Below are positions 12,796 to 23,544 of a stretch of 64,000 nt of DNA, piece after piece (the first letter of the stretch is position 1; every line of letters begins with the position of its first letter). Source of the stretch: Sepiola atlantica. Lineage: Eukaryota > Mollusca > Cephalopoda > Sepiida > Sepiolidae. The notes beneath the pieces were generated by a model. The model had not been told where the DNA came from and did not search any database. It saw only the letters and a list, made by a program, of their open reading frames with translations. The DNA lies in contig OY744533.1 in assembly GCA_963556195.1 (NCBI GenBank), positions 52,447,808-52,511,807 of the forward strand, in the 5' to 3' direction. Both the position numbers and the translations under genes were made by a program.

Positions 12796-13950
12796 ATCAG
12801 CTATTTAGCATTTGAGAACTAAATATGTACAACTGTGGCATAACGAAGATCGTGTTTGAATGGACAAGTTTAAGTGGTACTTTTAAGGGTCAGAGGTGTC
12901 CCCAGACAAAGTCGCGAAACTGTATAATTTCCAGGCGAAGATTTTCTGTCTCTTGGCTGGCGAGATTTCAATGAGGAAATACGTGTCTAGGGCGCTGTCC
13001 TCAATGGCGTGGCAACACGCACGGTGTGACTGGGTGTTGCAAGATGAACTCTTATTCTATCTATATGTGTGCCATTCTCTTTCTCTCTTATAACGCATAC
13101 AGAAGTAACCTGTCTCTCGGATTTTTTCTGTGACTGTTCTTCTCGTTTGAAATAAACCTTTTTGTAAATCAACACCGGCGCTCAAGTGGTTTTGTATCCA
13201 CAGATAAGCAATAACTTCGGCTTACGACAACGATGACGACACGTGTGTATAATGGTTTATACACGCGTCGATAAGTGAAAATATAACACAACTTTTGAAA
13301 TATTTGGGAGTCAAATTCGTAATCAAAAAATAAGTTTCTCATTGATAACAGGCTGGGGTTCATCTGACACAAATTGACACCCGAGACTCCAATGAAAAGT
13401 GACAACAATTAAACACACCGCGGCTGCACAGAAAATGCTATGGAAAAGAGCTTCGTGGCTAGGATATTCATGAGATGTGTTGAAATATGTTAAAATATCC
13501 AAATAGATACACGCTATTAAGTAATGTTTATTGTTTGAAATGTTTCGGATCAGGGATTGGGTGGAGAAAGCGACATTCCTGCACAAGTAAAATATTATTC
13601 AAAAATAACACAAGGCAAATGGATTTAATGAATGCTAGAATATTGCGTTTTTATTTAATTATTTTAAATCTTAAACATATCAATGGGAATGTTTAAACCT
13701 TTTTGAAATACAATTTTATTGAGATATTCTTTGTTTAACTTTACGTTTGGTATATAAAACGAAAAAAAAATATATTTAAAATGAATTTTGTTTCTTTACG
13801 TTGTAATATATTCCAGTTATTTTATGGACCAACCCGATAATTGCCCCTAGTGACTCCAGATGGAATTGAAAAATAATTTCAATGAGCTCTTCAGATTCTG
13901 TAAAAATATAAACCTTATGGAAAATTATCTTAATGTTCTAACAACACACA
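12796..13950. other. Intron sequence, nothing recognised
   Basis: Short open frames on both strands overlap each other and show no domain. No repeat family recognised. Confidence 0.35.
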
Positions 13951-13952
<2 letters not shown>

Positions 13953-13996
<44 letters not shown>

Positions 13997-14160
13997 TGTA
14001 AATATTTTAGTTAAATATTTAAGGGCATTTACCTACAGACAACGTTATTTCGGACTTACGTGCTCATCAGTGCATTAAGTGGTGGTTACATGCGGTTAGA
14101 CGGGTTCGGACGCAATTCGTAGATTCAGAAGAGAGTCACGATCCTACGCCCTAATTCATT
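13953..14160 (-). mobile_element. tRNA-headed SINE with hammerhead ribozyme tail (copy 14.0 kb)
   Basis: Read on the minus strand: a weak tRNA-like A box (ttggcttaatg, near 14160), a B box-like gcgtccgaaccc near 14100, then a hammerhead motif at 14034-14074, an AT-rich spacer and a (TA)n tail at 13953-13994. The architecture matches the elements at 18.6 and 23.4 kb, though the sequence is different and more decayed. Confidence 0.65.
14034..14074 (-). ncRNA. Hammerhead ribozyme motif, type I
   Basis: Minus strand: stem I UGCA / UGUA (4 bp with one G-U), core CUGAUGA, stem II G-CAC loop GUAA GUC-C (one C-C mismatch), GAAA, a short stem III AUAA/UUGU, then cleavage triplet GUC. All the conserved core bases are present. 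Stem III is too short for a strong monomer, as in type I hammerheads known to act as dimers in retroelements. Activity untested. Confidence 0.7.
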
Positions 14161-14288
14161 AAGCCAACGGAAATCACCACAAACATTACTGACATTAAGA
14201 TACATTTAAAGACGGCTATCAAACATTTCGAGATCAAAGAGTGCTTAAACACGCGATCGTGGAAGCTTTGCTTCCATAGCTTGACGAC

Positions 14289-14366
<78 letters not shown>
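14289..14366. repeat. (TA)n microsatellite
   Basis: About 78 bp of nearly pure TA. It gives rise to spurious Tyr-Ile repeat ORFs. Confidence 0.95.
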
Positions 14367-14369
<3 letters not shown>

Positions 14370-15245
14370 TTTTATGTAGTTCAATACCACTACCACATCA
14401 TTATCACAGAGGACAGATTCAGGTAATTTTTTCCAACTTATTTTTTTATTTCGAAGACAATTGTTTCAGCTTATTTGTAAAATGCTCCTATGTATTTATT
14501 TATTTCTTGGTGTGGCTATCCCCAGTGCAAATTGTACAAACACAAATTAAAAGAACTCTAAAATCTTTTTAAATAATATGTAGCTATTCTATCTTTTTAT
14601 ATTTCCAATCATTCATCATCGGCTATCATTATTAATCTAACTATTCATAAAAGTTAAGTATATATTTTTACTGACCGTCTTTGTAATTTTGGTCCAGGTT
14701 TTTTCTTTAATGTTTTTAGCTATTATTTTTCTTTCTTTCATTTTGTTATCCTATATTTTTGTTTTTTCGCACGTGTTGCGTCGGTAAATTTATGTGACTT
14801 CTATTTTGCCCATATCACCGGAAGTATGTTGACTATTCTATTTTCTAGCCAATCAATAATTGATACTCTTAATCATTCAATATCTGCTATAATTATTATT
14901 CTAATCATTTCTAAAGTAAGACATATATTTTTGTCACTGATCACGTTTAATTATTTTCACCCTATTTTTTCGTTAGGTTTTCAATTATCTTATTCCTATT
15001 TTCACCTTATTTTTGTTATACGATTTCATCGGTGAGCTTAGGTGACTTCGGTTACTTAATATTTTTAATCGTTTCCCATTTACTTTAATTATTACTTCAA
15101 AAGAATTCTTAATATTAAGACATATTTCCTCTAGCTTTATTTGTTGCTTCCATCCAGTTATTTTCCTTTTTCTCGGGTTTATTCATATCTTATTCTTTGT
15201 TTTTGTATAATTAATAAGTAGAAATACAGCACGTCTAGATAAGAC
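14367..15245. other. Intron sequence, T-rich, nothing recognised
   Basis: Two loosely similar T-rich segments (14640-14830 and 14870-15040; both with tattattctaatcat-type text and ttttatttt runs) suggest an old duplication. No gene seen. Confidence 0.4.
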
Positions 15246-15360
15246 ATACGACATAATCACGTTGACACACCGATTCCCGTTAGATTACCGAAGTTAAGCA
15301 ACATTGAGCCTGGTCAGTACTAAATGAGTGACTATTTGTGAATATCAGCTGCTGTATGTG
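15246..15360 (+). pseudogene. 5S rRNA pseudogene or 5S-derived SINE head
   Basis: It aligns with animal 5S rRNA over the full length: acgttgacacaccgattc, taccgaagttaagca, gcctggtcagtact, gagtgac and gctgctgta are the 5S landmarks in order. The internal promoter (box A around aagttaagca, box C near the end) is partly kept. Substitutions at many stem positions argue against a functional rRNA. The following 180 bp (to about 15540) may be the body of a 5S-headed SINE. Confidence 0.8.
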
Positions 15361-15589
15361 CTCTCCGCTTATCTCAGCATTGTTTCCAGTCGTCCTGAAC
15401 TTCTCCTTGCCACTGAATTCAAACAATGCCGATTCAGGAGATGTGTGCTTGGGGATTGCGCAACCCTTGCTGCACAATTACAAGCGCAGCTTACAGGGGG
15501 TATCAATTGGCTCTCAAGACTGAACTGAGCCCATGGTCATGAGATTAGTTCAATGTTAAGTCTCCCCAAATTCATACTAGAATTGCCTT

Positions 15590-15925
15590 TAACATGCGTA
15601 TTGTGGCTTAGCAGGTAATAACGTTGGTTAACAGTCAGTTCTAAGTGTCAGACTTCTAGGGGATAAAGATTAACTTCTTACTAAAGACGATAATACCATT
15701 GTTGACGGAATGAGAACGATCTACCTCCGTGGATTAACTCACCCGTTCGAAATTCTGTGTAGGTTCGCATATTCGACATAACGTTTCCCATGTTTAGCTA
15801 TTAGGTTTCACAATGCACATAAAAGAGATCGGACGTTATATTGGCCGAAACGTTGTGAATATAGAAAAGTGAAACAACAGTCGGAATAATCCAAATAATC
15901 CAAATTATCAATCCACATCTGAAAC
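15590..15925 (+). repeat. tRNA-derived SINE (same family as 5955 and 31240)
   Basis: Box A-like ggcttagcaggtaataacg near 15607, then a body with ctccgtggattaactc and the family tail ggaataatccaaataatcc. No inverted tail copy lies upstream, unlike the copies at 6.0 and 31.2 kb. It is decayed. Confidence 0.6.
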
Positions 15926-16514
15926 AATTCCGTAACATAATATTCATGTCATTTGAAAGGAGATTTTAGGGGACATTTTACAAACATAAATTCATTTCTG
16001 TTAGCTAATTAATTATTTTTATGAAAGGAATATAAATAAATAAAAAAACATTTCTGAGGCTGACTCAATTATTCCTCGGATTTTATAGATTGAAACATTT
16101 AAAATTACTAATCATTAACACTAATTATATGTAAATCAGGGGTTGGCCAGTTTCTTTTTTGAGTTCTTAAATTTCCCAGGGCGATGCCGGTACACGGGTC
16201 CCGCTAGTTGTACATATTAAATACTGTTTTATTAATATAATATTAATATGTTTACGTTAATTTCATTCTGACAATACTCATGCCATTTGAAAAAAAAACA
16301 TTTCTTAGGGGGCATTTTACTAACATGAATCCGTTTCTGTCAGCTAATTAATTATTTCTTATCAAAGGAGAATTTAAATAAAAAGCTTTTTTTCTAATTA
16401 TTCCATTATTTTTCGGTTTTTATACAAGCTTGACACATTTAAATACATCTTTTTAATATTGATTTCTGAGAATTCTCCCATTCAATGAACACTTATACTC
16501 AAATGAATACTCAC
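15926..16514. other. Intron sequence between SINE and C8 exon
   Basis: It contains an imperfect direct duplication of about 110 bp. The segment catttgaaaggagatttt to ttaattattttt at 15950-16040 resembles that at 16280-16390. No gene. Confidence 0.45.
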
Positions 16515-16780
16515 CGCAACCCGCCTTTCTTCTCCAATCAATGACAATTCCGATACGTTCACAGGAGTGTGCCAATGCTTTGATCGCATGACAGTACACC
16601 GCTCTCAATCGACCACTAACCAAATATTTACAAACATCCATTTCACAGGCTCTAACCAGTCCCTTCATTGTGCTAATTCCCAATCGTTTTGCACAATCTT
16701 TGAAAATGTCATCGTACATAAATTTGCATTGCCTTACTTCGTATTCGTCGCAAGCATTATCGCACTCAGTAACATTGCAC
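16515..16780 (-). CDS. C8 domain exon
   Basis: A 266-bp exon, phase 2 to phase 1. The first base completes the split Trp codon, giving WCNVTECDNACDEY. Then comes a C8 domain with cysteines at RQC, KDC, RAC, DVC, VYC, HSC and AGC. The C8 domain always follows VWD in zonadhesin, FCGBP, SCO-spondin and mucins, and that order is kept. Acceptor tacag after an AT-rich tract, donor gtgagt. A run of open frame continues into the intron and is not coding. Confidence 0.88.
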
Positions 16781-17289
16781 CTGTAATAATATAAAAATCC
16801 TCACAAAAGTCAATGCAAAAAAAGTTAATCGCATAAGCTATTGTTTTATTTCAGTAATAATTTTAAAAGTGTTTATATTTAATCAAGTAATGATGAAAAA
16901 GGGAATGAGAGTAACAGTACATATGATTATGAATTAAAGGCCGCTCATATAATTACCTGATTTTTTATTTAGAAATTATAAATATGATGTCAAACAATCT
17001 TATTAAAGTAAAAATATTTAAGCGAACATTTATTAAATATTTTTATCCATTTTTGATGAGAGAAAAAAAAAAGTTTTCTCTTCCGAAGATGATTTGACGT
17101 GAAAAGTAGTTCGTCGCTCAGCTTGGAAAGACGACGTTTAAAATGGCGTAACATTTGTTTTCTAATGTTATTTTAACCTACTTTTAATTTTGAATTGTGA
17201 GTTTTAAAAAAGGTACAAGAACTTTTGACATCGATAAGGACATCGGCTCGAAAGAAATGGTTGTTGTTTTGACTAAACTCTAAAATTCA

Positions 17290-17895
17290 TTTTCATTTTG
17301 TTGGTTTTCACCGGTCTGTCTCAGGAGACAATGGGATTCTGCGCCTCAGATTATTCCGTTGCTGAATTGAAGCGTCCGCTGTGACTGTGCAAGCCTATCC
17401 TGGATCGACAGGCTATAATGTAGTTGCCACAGATGTAAGTTGTACCTGGCTGCGAAAGCTCTGCTGTAGCCCTCTGTGCTTTCTCCTCTCTCTCCACTAC
17501 TAGCCACTCCTCTCCTCACTCCTCTTGGAGCATGCCTTCACAGCACTTCTTCAGCTACTGTGGTCGTCAGCCACGGACACCCAGCCTGTTGGGTCGATGC
17601 CACCTGCCCTCATGTCTCGCTTGTAGATATCCTTGTAACTTAGGACAAATCTTTATGCTGCTCTGGAGCCGGTTTCGATCTTCCGTATAGAATATCCTGT
17701 GGGATCCTCCCATCGTTCATTCGCCTGACATGGCTCATGCCACCGAAGTCGTCGTTGGAATGTCCGTCTGGCCAAGAACGCTCTTGTTTGAGACGTGGTA
17801 CTGCCAGATTATTCCTAGGATTCTTCTGAGGTTGCGCATGGGGAAGGTTTTGAGTCTGTTCTTTTGGCGGGAGTAAATTCAATGCTGTAGGTATT
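17290..17895 (-). pseudogene. LINE reverse-transcriptase C-terminal relic
   Basis: Minus-strand frames read GGMSHVRRMNDGRIPQDILY, then (after shifts) GIDPTGWVSVADD and RSAVKAC. They match the conserved tail of RTE/jockey-like ORF2 proteins (WAGHVxRMxDxRIPKxxLYG, GIDxxxWExxAxDRxxWR). Stops are present. It is GC-richer than its surroundings, consistent with an insertion. Confidence 0.75.
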
Positions 17896-18590
17896 ATTAT
17901 TATTGGTATCACTAATATTATGGTATCATCATTTTATATCTTTTCTCTCACAAATAGAGATTTGGTATCTGTCTGGAGCCGAAACTAGGCTATTACTTCT
18001 ATTAATTCACAATTGTACTATCTTACAATGCCCAATTAAAGAGGGGGTAATGTAGTATCTGTTTTGTTGTTAGGCGACCATCCTTCCCAGCATTTCCTTC
18101 TTTTTTCGAGGGTAGTGTAGTATCTGTTTCTGTTATCCTGAAGCCATCCTTCCAGTCATCACTTCATCTTTTTGGGGATGGGGTAGCATACGTCAACGAG
18201 AAAATCAACATTTTATCATTATATTAAAAGAAAATATATATCTACTTATGGCGGACGCTGTATATATGAGAACAATACAAAAATCTACTTCTTAATAATA
18301 GAACCGAACCGAATTAAGATTGCAGAACTTGCCCATCAAACATCTCCATTCAGATAGAGCATTATAGCAATAATAAATAATATATCGGATACTATCACTT
18401 TAGTACATTTTCACGCAAGACCCGATCGTCAGAAGTTTAGTAATAAAGCCATTATGTTCTATAAAAATTTGAAACTGACTAGAAAGACGAATTCTTAATT
18501 ATTGAACTTTTTCTTTACAAATTAACATAGACCGACGTCATTCCGGGCCGTTATGGTTTTCTACAAATATCTCGCGCGGATGATGAAGAA
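17896..18590. other. Intron sequence with an imperfect 65-bp tandem pair
   Basis: Two units starting gtagtatctgtt at about 18052 and 18118 both continue with ccatcctt-cca and a T-rich end. The rest is AT-rich and unassigned. Confidence 0.45.
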
Positions 18591-18591
18591 A

Positions 18592-18755
18592 TATATATAT
18601 ATTAAATTATTTATACCTACAGACGCTATCGTTTAAAGCTTATTGCTCTCATCAGTGCAGGATAGTAACAATTTCAGACGGTCGGGAGGCGCGAACCCGG
18701 TTCACAGAGTCAGCCTAGAATCTGCAAGCAGTCGCCATATCCACTCGCCAACGGA
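18592..18755 (-). mobile_element. tRNA-headed SINE with hammerhead ribozyme tail (copy 18.6 kb)
   Basis: Minus strand: box A-like ttggcgagtggatatgg (18735-18751), box B gggttcgcgcctc (18686-18698), a short linker, a hammerhead motif at 18618-18659, then an AT-rich segment ending in a short (TA)n at 18592. Both pol III boxes are well kept. A second truncated copy of its 3' end is at about 18920-18950. Confidence 0.75.
18618..18659 (-). ncRNA. Hammerhead ribozyme motif, decayed
   Basis: Minus strand: stem I UGCA/UGUA, core CUGAUGA, stem II GAGC loop GCUU, stem III ACG/CGU with a 4-base loop, cleavage triplet GUC. The conserved C-GAAA has become UUAAA, a CG to TT change that would abolish catalysis and fits methyl-CpG decay. 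Every other element is as expected, so this is a dead copy of a once functional ribozyme. Confidence 0.7.
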
Positions 18756-19084
18756 AACTCACGTAATTAAGGAAAATTAAGATCTATATATACCATAGAA
18801 GCGGGCACAGATAGAAGACTAGTCGAGAGTGTTCTACGAACGTATTCGGAACTTTGCATTAGAGCTTTTTGACAGTCTATTTTTAACATCCCCGTTCTTA
18901 AAGGGGCTTAGTATAATATATACATATAAATATTAAATTATTTATACCTACACACACATACATACATACATATATATATATATATATTAAGGGTATAGAG
19001 TCCGAGTTTTTGTTTAAACTATTTTATTTCTCCCCAAACCAATAGTTTGGATTGTATAAAATCATACATTCTCTTGTTTGCTAT

Positions 19085-19460
19085 AAAAAAACAATATATG
19101 TGACGCGTGACGTAACGGATAAAAGTGCTAAGGGATAATCAGCCCTAAGTGACAGTCTTCTGGTGGTTGAGGTTTTAATCCTCAGTACGATTAATGCTAA
19201 GAACACAATTGCGAATTACTTTTCTTTAAGTAATTCACAATTGTATTCTTCACGATCATGGCTGACAGAAGGATAAAAATCTCTCTCCGTTGATTAAATG
19301 AAGGGTTCCATTCGAAATTCGACAGGACGCAACTAAAAATGGTCGGAAGTTGCATCTAGCGAAACGTTGTGAGAATAACAATCGAAGATAAGAAGAGTCG
19401 CCCGAATAATCCAAATAATCCAAATAATCCAAATAATCCAAAGTATTAATCCTCATCTCA
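19085..19460 (+). repeat. tRNA-derived SINE (family as 5955, 15590, 31240)
   Basis: Box A-like gacgtaacggataaaagtg, box B-like ttttaatcctcagtac near 19185, a body with gttgattaaatgaagg, and a tail with four or five tandem ccaaataat units at 19400-19442. The longest tail of the four copies. Confidence 0.7.
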
Positions 19461-19561
19461 AACATTCCAAAACATTAAATCGGATATAAAATTGACAGCA
19501 GCATCACCATATTAAAGAAAAGATGGAGATGCAGTTACTAAGATGTATTTTTAATACTTAC

Positions 19562-19863
19562 CACTTATTAGTGATGCTGGGTACAATGTAGCTTTTTGCA
19601 ATCTTTGAATTTCTAGTTGGATCTTCTGATACATCGGTACCGTCTTTAGTGCGGTAATCATCTTTCTTGCCATTACAATCACCACAGATTCCAGTCATTT
19701 TATTTTTATAACGACTCGGCGCAGTGACAGTGACTATGCTTTTTAGATCAGTTTTAACAACTAGGCCATAATTTGTGGTTATTGTTACCCAATTACCCGA
19801 GAGAATAACCGAGTAAAGTGGAGGATACCTAAACGCTGGGAAATTTCGAATTGCGCCGTTAAT
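19562..19863 (-). CDS. VWD domain, C-terminal half
   Basis: A 302-bp exon, phase 0 to phase 2, from INGAIRNFPAF to SITNKW. It carries GICGDCNGKKDDYRTKDG, the hallmark of VWD domains (family pattern CGLCGNxNGxxxDDFxxxDG). The first cysteine of the CGLC pair is Thr here (MTGIC), so the CxxC motif tied to disulphide exchange in mucins and VWF is absent. The acceptor follows a pyrimidine-rich tract ending gcag; the donor is gtaagt. The final Trp codon is split across the junction and completed by the C8 exon. Confidence 0.9.
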
Positions 19864-20276
19864 CTGCAACACGAAGATATAATTATTTACAACAAAATAA
19901 TCGTTAACAAAGTGAATGGAATAGCTAAGTAGCACATTAAGTTTGAAAATATGAATTTAGTTAATAATTTCAAAGCATTATTACATTCTTATTGTTGGTT
20001 TTGTTTTAATATGTATTCGAAATATTTCGTTAATAAATCTTAAAAGAAATCAATATAAAAAATAAATAATTGTAACTGTTTTATCTACTTTCATATTTAG
20101 TTAAATAGCAAATATTACGTATATTTAACAATACCATTGAAGTGAGTGGACGAATCTCGCTACAAGCACTGTTTTACTTGAAGTAAATGGAACAACGACG
20201 TTATATACTTTTGTGTTAAATAAGTTTACTGTTATACATTCAGACTAATTGTACAAAATAATGTTTTTATTTAATA

Positions 20277-20320
20277 TATATAAATATATATATATGTATA
20301 TATTTATGTATATATGTATA

Positions 20321-20357
<37 letters not shown>
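20277..20357. repeat. (TA)n / TATG microsatellite
   Basis: AT dinucleotide tract with a few tatg interruptions, immediately left of the palindromic element. Confidence 0.9.
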
Positions 20358-20361
<4 letters not shown>

Positions 20362-20464
20362 TGTAGATTTAAATTTTGTGTTGAGAATCTGAATAACAGA
20401 GCTCAATGTAATTTAAACAGAGCAAAACAGAATTATAAAAAAGAAAAAACTATACACACATTAA

Positions 20465-20527
20465 GGTTGTATACATTATAACTTATTTCGACCCCTTAAT
20501 TAGGTCTCCTCAGATGTATAAACAACC
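20465..20527 (-). ncRNA. Hammerhead ribozyme motif, long stem I (left arm)
   Basis: Minus strand: stem I of 12 bp (UAUACAU with AUGUAUA, then GGUUG with CAACC, separated by a UU bulge), core CUGAGGA (position 7 is free in the consensus), stem II GACC/GGUC with a 9-base loop, GAAA, minimal stem III AUAA/UUAU, cleavage triplet AUA. Every conserved base and all three stems are present. This is one of the two best-preserved hammerheads in the window. Confidence 0.8.
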
Positions 20528-20716
20528 ACGTCAAAAAACCAAATAATGAGAGAAATTGATCATCGTCTTAAAAAGATAAATTCACTTTTTTGGTTGGTCG
20601 ATGTAAAAGAGAGGTAATTTTAACATTTACCTCGTTTTTACAACGACCAACCAAAACAGTGAATTTATCTTTTTAAGACGATGATCAATTTCTCTCATTA
20701 TTTGGTTTTTTGACGT

Positions 20717-20779
20717 GGTTGTTTATACATCTGAGGAAACCTAATTAAGGGGTCGAAATAAGTTATAATGTATACAACC
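20717..20779 (+). ncRNA. Hammerhead ribozyme motif (right arm)
   Basis: The mirror copy on the plus strand. It is identical to the left-arm motif except that the first stem II base is A, which breaks the conserved 10.1-11.1 G-C pair. It is probably weaker or inactive. Confidence 0.75.
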
Positions 20780-20885
20780 TTAATGTGTGTATCGTTTTTT
20801 CTTTTTTATAATTCTATATATATATATTATTCACTATAATTATACTTCTCAAACTTGTGCGCTTATAATTTTCTTTTGACTGATT

Positions 20886-20897
<12 letters not shown>

Positions 20898-20949
<52 letters not shown>
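20898..20949. repeat. (CA)n(TA)n microsatellite
   Basis: A short CA run followed by about 50 bp of TA. Confidence 0.9.
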
Positions 20950-20951
<2 letters not shown>

Positions 20952-21049
20952 TGGTTTGAGGATGTCAGGCTAATAAAAGCTGTGACTGAAACATGTTTTA
21001 AATGTGTAGCCAAACTATTTCTGTATAAATGCAACTTTTTATTACGCAG

Positions 21050-21094
21050 TATACACACATACATACACACACACATATATATACATACATACAT

Positions 21095-21159
<65 letters not shown>

Positions 21160-21182
21160 TGTATGTATTTATATATATATTT
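21050..21182. repeat. TACA/TA/TATG compound microsatellite
   Basis: It shifts from cacata units to (TA)n to (gtat)n, typical slippage products. Two imperfect copies of an 80-bp segment (taaaatcagaaaagtgtattt) follow at 21208 and 21278, with a third near 21350. Confidence 0.85.
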
Positions 21183-21204
21183 CAGGATTTACATAATGGC
21201 ATGT

Positions 21205-21415
21205 ATGTTAAAATCAGAAAAGTGTATTTGATGCTGTTTCATATTGTATCTGATATTTAATAATGGTCACGTCACGCATTTAAAATCAGAAAAGTGTATT
21301 TGATGCTGTTTAATATTGTATCTGACAATAAATAGTGGTCACATATGCATGTTAAAATCAGAATAGTTTATTTTATGCTATTTAATATGTATCTGATATT
21401 GAATAATGTGATTAA
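21205..21415. repeat. Imperfect tandem repeat, ~70 bp x 3
   Basis: Units start aaaatcagaaaagtgtattt (about 21210, 21280, 21354) and contain gatgctgtt-atattgtatctgat. Divergence rises in the third unit. Confidence 0.7.
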
Positions 21416-22325
21416 AATATGAAATTTTAAAAGCGGCAATATCTTTAATAATTACATATTTTAAGCATACACTTTCAGCAAGTGAAATGAAAAAGATATT
21501 ATTTTTATCTATGTTATAATACGGGAAGACATTTTGTGTTATCACTTTTTACATTCATTATAATAAATCTGATCTTTCGAATAGCAAATAAGGCGATTGG
21601 TTATTTATCTGATGTCACTAATTCTAAGTTTACCCATTTTAAAATCGATTGTTCAAAAATCTATTAATGTCGTCCCGTCGTTACAAATTTAAATAAATGC
21701 ATTTTATACAAATTTAAATAAATACATAAAAAAAATGACATTTCTTTTATTGATTTGAAGAATATTCTGCTGACATTCTTTACGATAAAGATACAGATAA
21801 TATTTATTGTTTCGAAAATAACAAAATTGCTACAATTTTAAATAAGGAAGGAACATATTCGTTTTATTTATATTAACAATATTTAGTTGACAATGATAAT
21901 TATTTTTACGGAAGAAGAAAGAGTCATTTTCTCTTAATAGTTACGACTCTGACAGACATTCATTATCTCAAAAACAATATCATTATTAACAATAAATTAT
22001 ACAGATTGATGTCGAAAGAACCGCGGAATTTCCACAGGTATCCGCTAGTAAATATTTTTAGCGGACATTTGGAACGAAATAATGAATTCAGTGTTCATTT
22101 ATCGCAGAAAGTTATTTTCTGAAATATAAAAATTATACATAACTCTTAAAGTCATATGCATATTGTTTTATTTTTATTTTTTAATATCATGTGGTATCTA
22201 ACATTAAATATTACGTGACACCGGAAGTCAAGAAAGTGATCGTAGGTTCATGTTTTTAGGTCGTCTGACTATCGCCCAAGATGTGAAATCATCGGCCATG
22301 ACCGATTAAAACACACTTATTTTTT
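21416..22325. other. Intron sequence, nothing recognised
   Basis: AT-rich sequence of the VWD intron. No exon or known element. Confidence 0.4.
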
Positions 22326-22329
22326 TCAA

Positions 22330-22469
<140 letters not shown>

Positions 22470-22528
22470 TTGTTCCTCGACGTCAGAGTTGTGTAATTTG
22501 AATTTATAAGTTTTGGAAGCCAAAACAA

Positions 22529-22567
<39 letters not shown>

Positions 22568-22589
22568 AATTGGGCAGCATTCCCTCCCT

Positions 22590-23127
22590 TATACATGTTT
22601 GATTAAACAGGAGTGCCAACTTCTACTTATTCAGCTTTTGATCCGTTTTTTCTAGTCTTCGTACGATGGATTTGATGTTATAATCCAAGGGGTGTAAAAA
22701 ATTCCACCTCACCTCCTCTGAAAGCTCAATATACCAACATCTTATAAAGCATGGCATCCCAAAGAACGAATTTAGGAACATTTTAATAAATAACATCCAT
22801 TTTGGCGGTTTCGGGTTGCAGTGTTCGTCTCCCCATAATGGAAGCATTGTTTATACGCATTGATAAACCAAACATCAACCATTTATGAGGGGGGGGGTTG
22901 AAGGTGTATTGAAGTGTTGTAGAAATAATTTAAAAGAGCGCCCTCTTGATAGATTCATTAATTTATTTCATTTTGCAACCGCCTGACGACGAAAAAGTTC
23001 GCACAAAATACGGAGATTTTTTACACTCCTTGGATTATAACATCAATCCGTCGTACGAAGACTAGAAAAAACGGATCAAAAGCTGAATAAGCAGAATTTG
23101 GAACTCCTGTTTAATAAAACATGTACA
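22590..23127. mobile_element. Foldback pair of Penelope-like 5' fragments
   Basis: Inverted arms of about 115 bp (22592-22715 and 23014-23125) share ggattataacatcaa, cgtacgaagactagaaaaaa and cggatcaaaagctgaataag. The coding sense (LDYNI-PSYED-KKR) resembles the N-terminal part of Penelope-like reverse transcriptases, but identification rests on short motifs. The 300-bp spacer has no ORF. (TA)n lies at the left end (22532-22563). Confidence 0.5.
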
Positions 23128-23143
23128 TTATATATGTATATAT

Positions 23144-23258
23144 AGTCCGGGGTTTCGAATCCGGTAGTGAATAGTCATATCTCTATGCTGATGAGTCCAG
23201 ATTAAAAAAGAACGAAACGTATACGTACATAGATAACAATAACAATAACAAATATTTT
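23144..23258 (+). mobile_element. 5'-truncated hammerhead SINE
   Basis: It begins inside the box B region (agtccggggtttcgaatc) and continues through the same hammerhead region as the copy at 23388, to acaataacaaata. The hammerhead at 23182-23233 keeps the core and stems I and III (TCTATG/CATAGA; ACG/CGT), but stem II is damaged (GUCC against GAAC). Lies 130 bp from its intact relative. Confidence 0.8.
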
Positions 23259-23387
23259 TTATTTGTCGCTCCTGGAAAAAGTAGAGCACTGTAATGGTAG
23301 TATTAACACAGCATGACGTCACTTGCTTTATAATGCATCGTTCCTTCCCTTAAAGTGTTAAAATTATCATTATCCGCTATTTAAAAT

Positions 23388-23544
23388 TGGCCGAGCGGTT
23401 AAAGGCGTCGGATTTGAGTTGAAAAATGCTTGTAGTCCGGGGTTTCGAATCGCATGACCGGTAGTGAATAGTCATATCTCTATGCTGATGAGTCCAGATT
23501 AAAAAGGACGAAACGTATACGTACATAGATAATAAACAATAACA

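Larger units (their letters stand above)
20429..20815. mobile_element. 387-bp near-perfect palindrome with a hammerhead in each arm
   Basis: The left arm (20429-20621) and right arm (20623-20815) are reverse complements with only scattered mismatches. The centre is the short palindrome gaggtaa-N9-ttacctc. Each arm carries the same hammerhead motif, pointing outward toward flanking (TA)n tracts (20277-20357 and 20816-20829). It looks like two inverted copies of one HHR element, or a foldback element. No ORF. Confidence 0.85.

Noticed and set aside
16453..16514. C8 exon read through to 16453
   Set aside because: The open frame continues past a good gtgagt donor at 16514, but the phase match with the TIL exon supports splicing there.
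18050..18145. U2-like agtgtagtatctgtt
   Set aside because: Only about 15 bases match and the text is part of a 65-bp tandem pair; not enough for a U2 relic.
20950..21020. Hammerhead-like tail gactgaaacatgttttaaat, also near 48430
   Set aside because: A stem III-like pairing and GUA exist in both copies, but the CUGAUGA core is missing or reads CUAAUAA and stem I does not pair.
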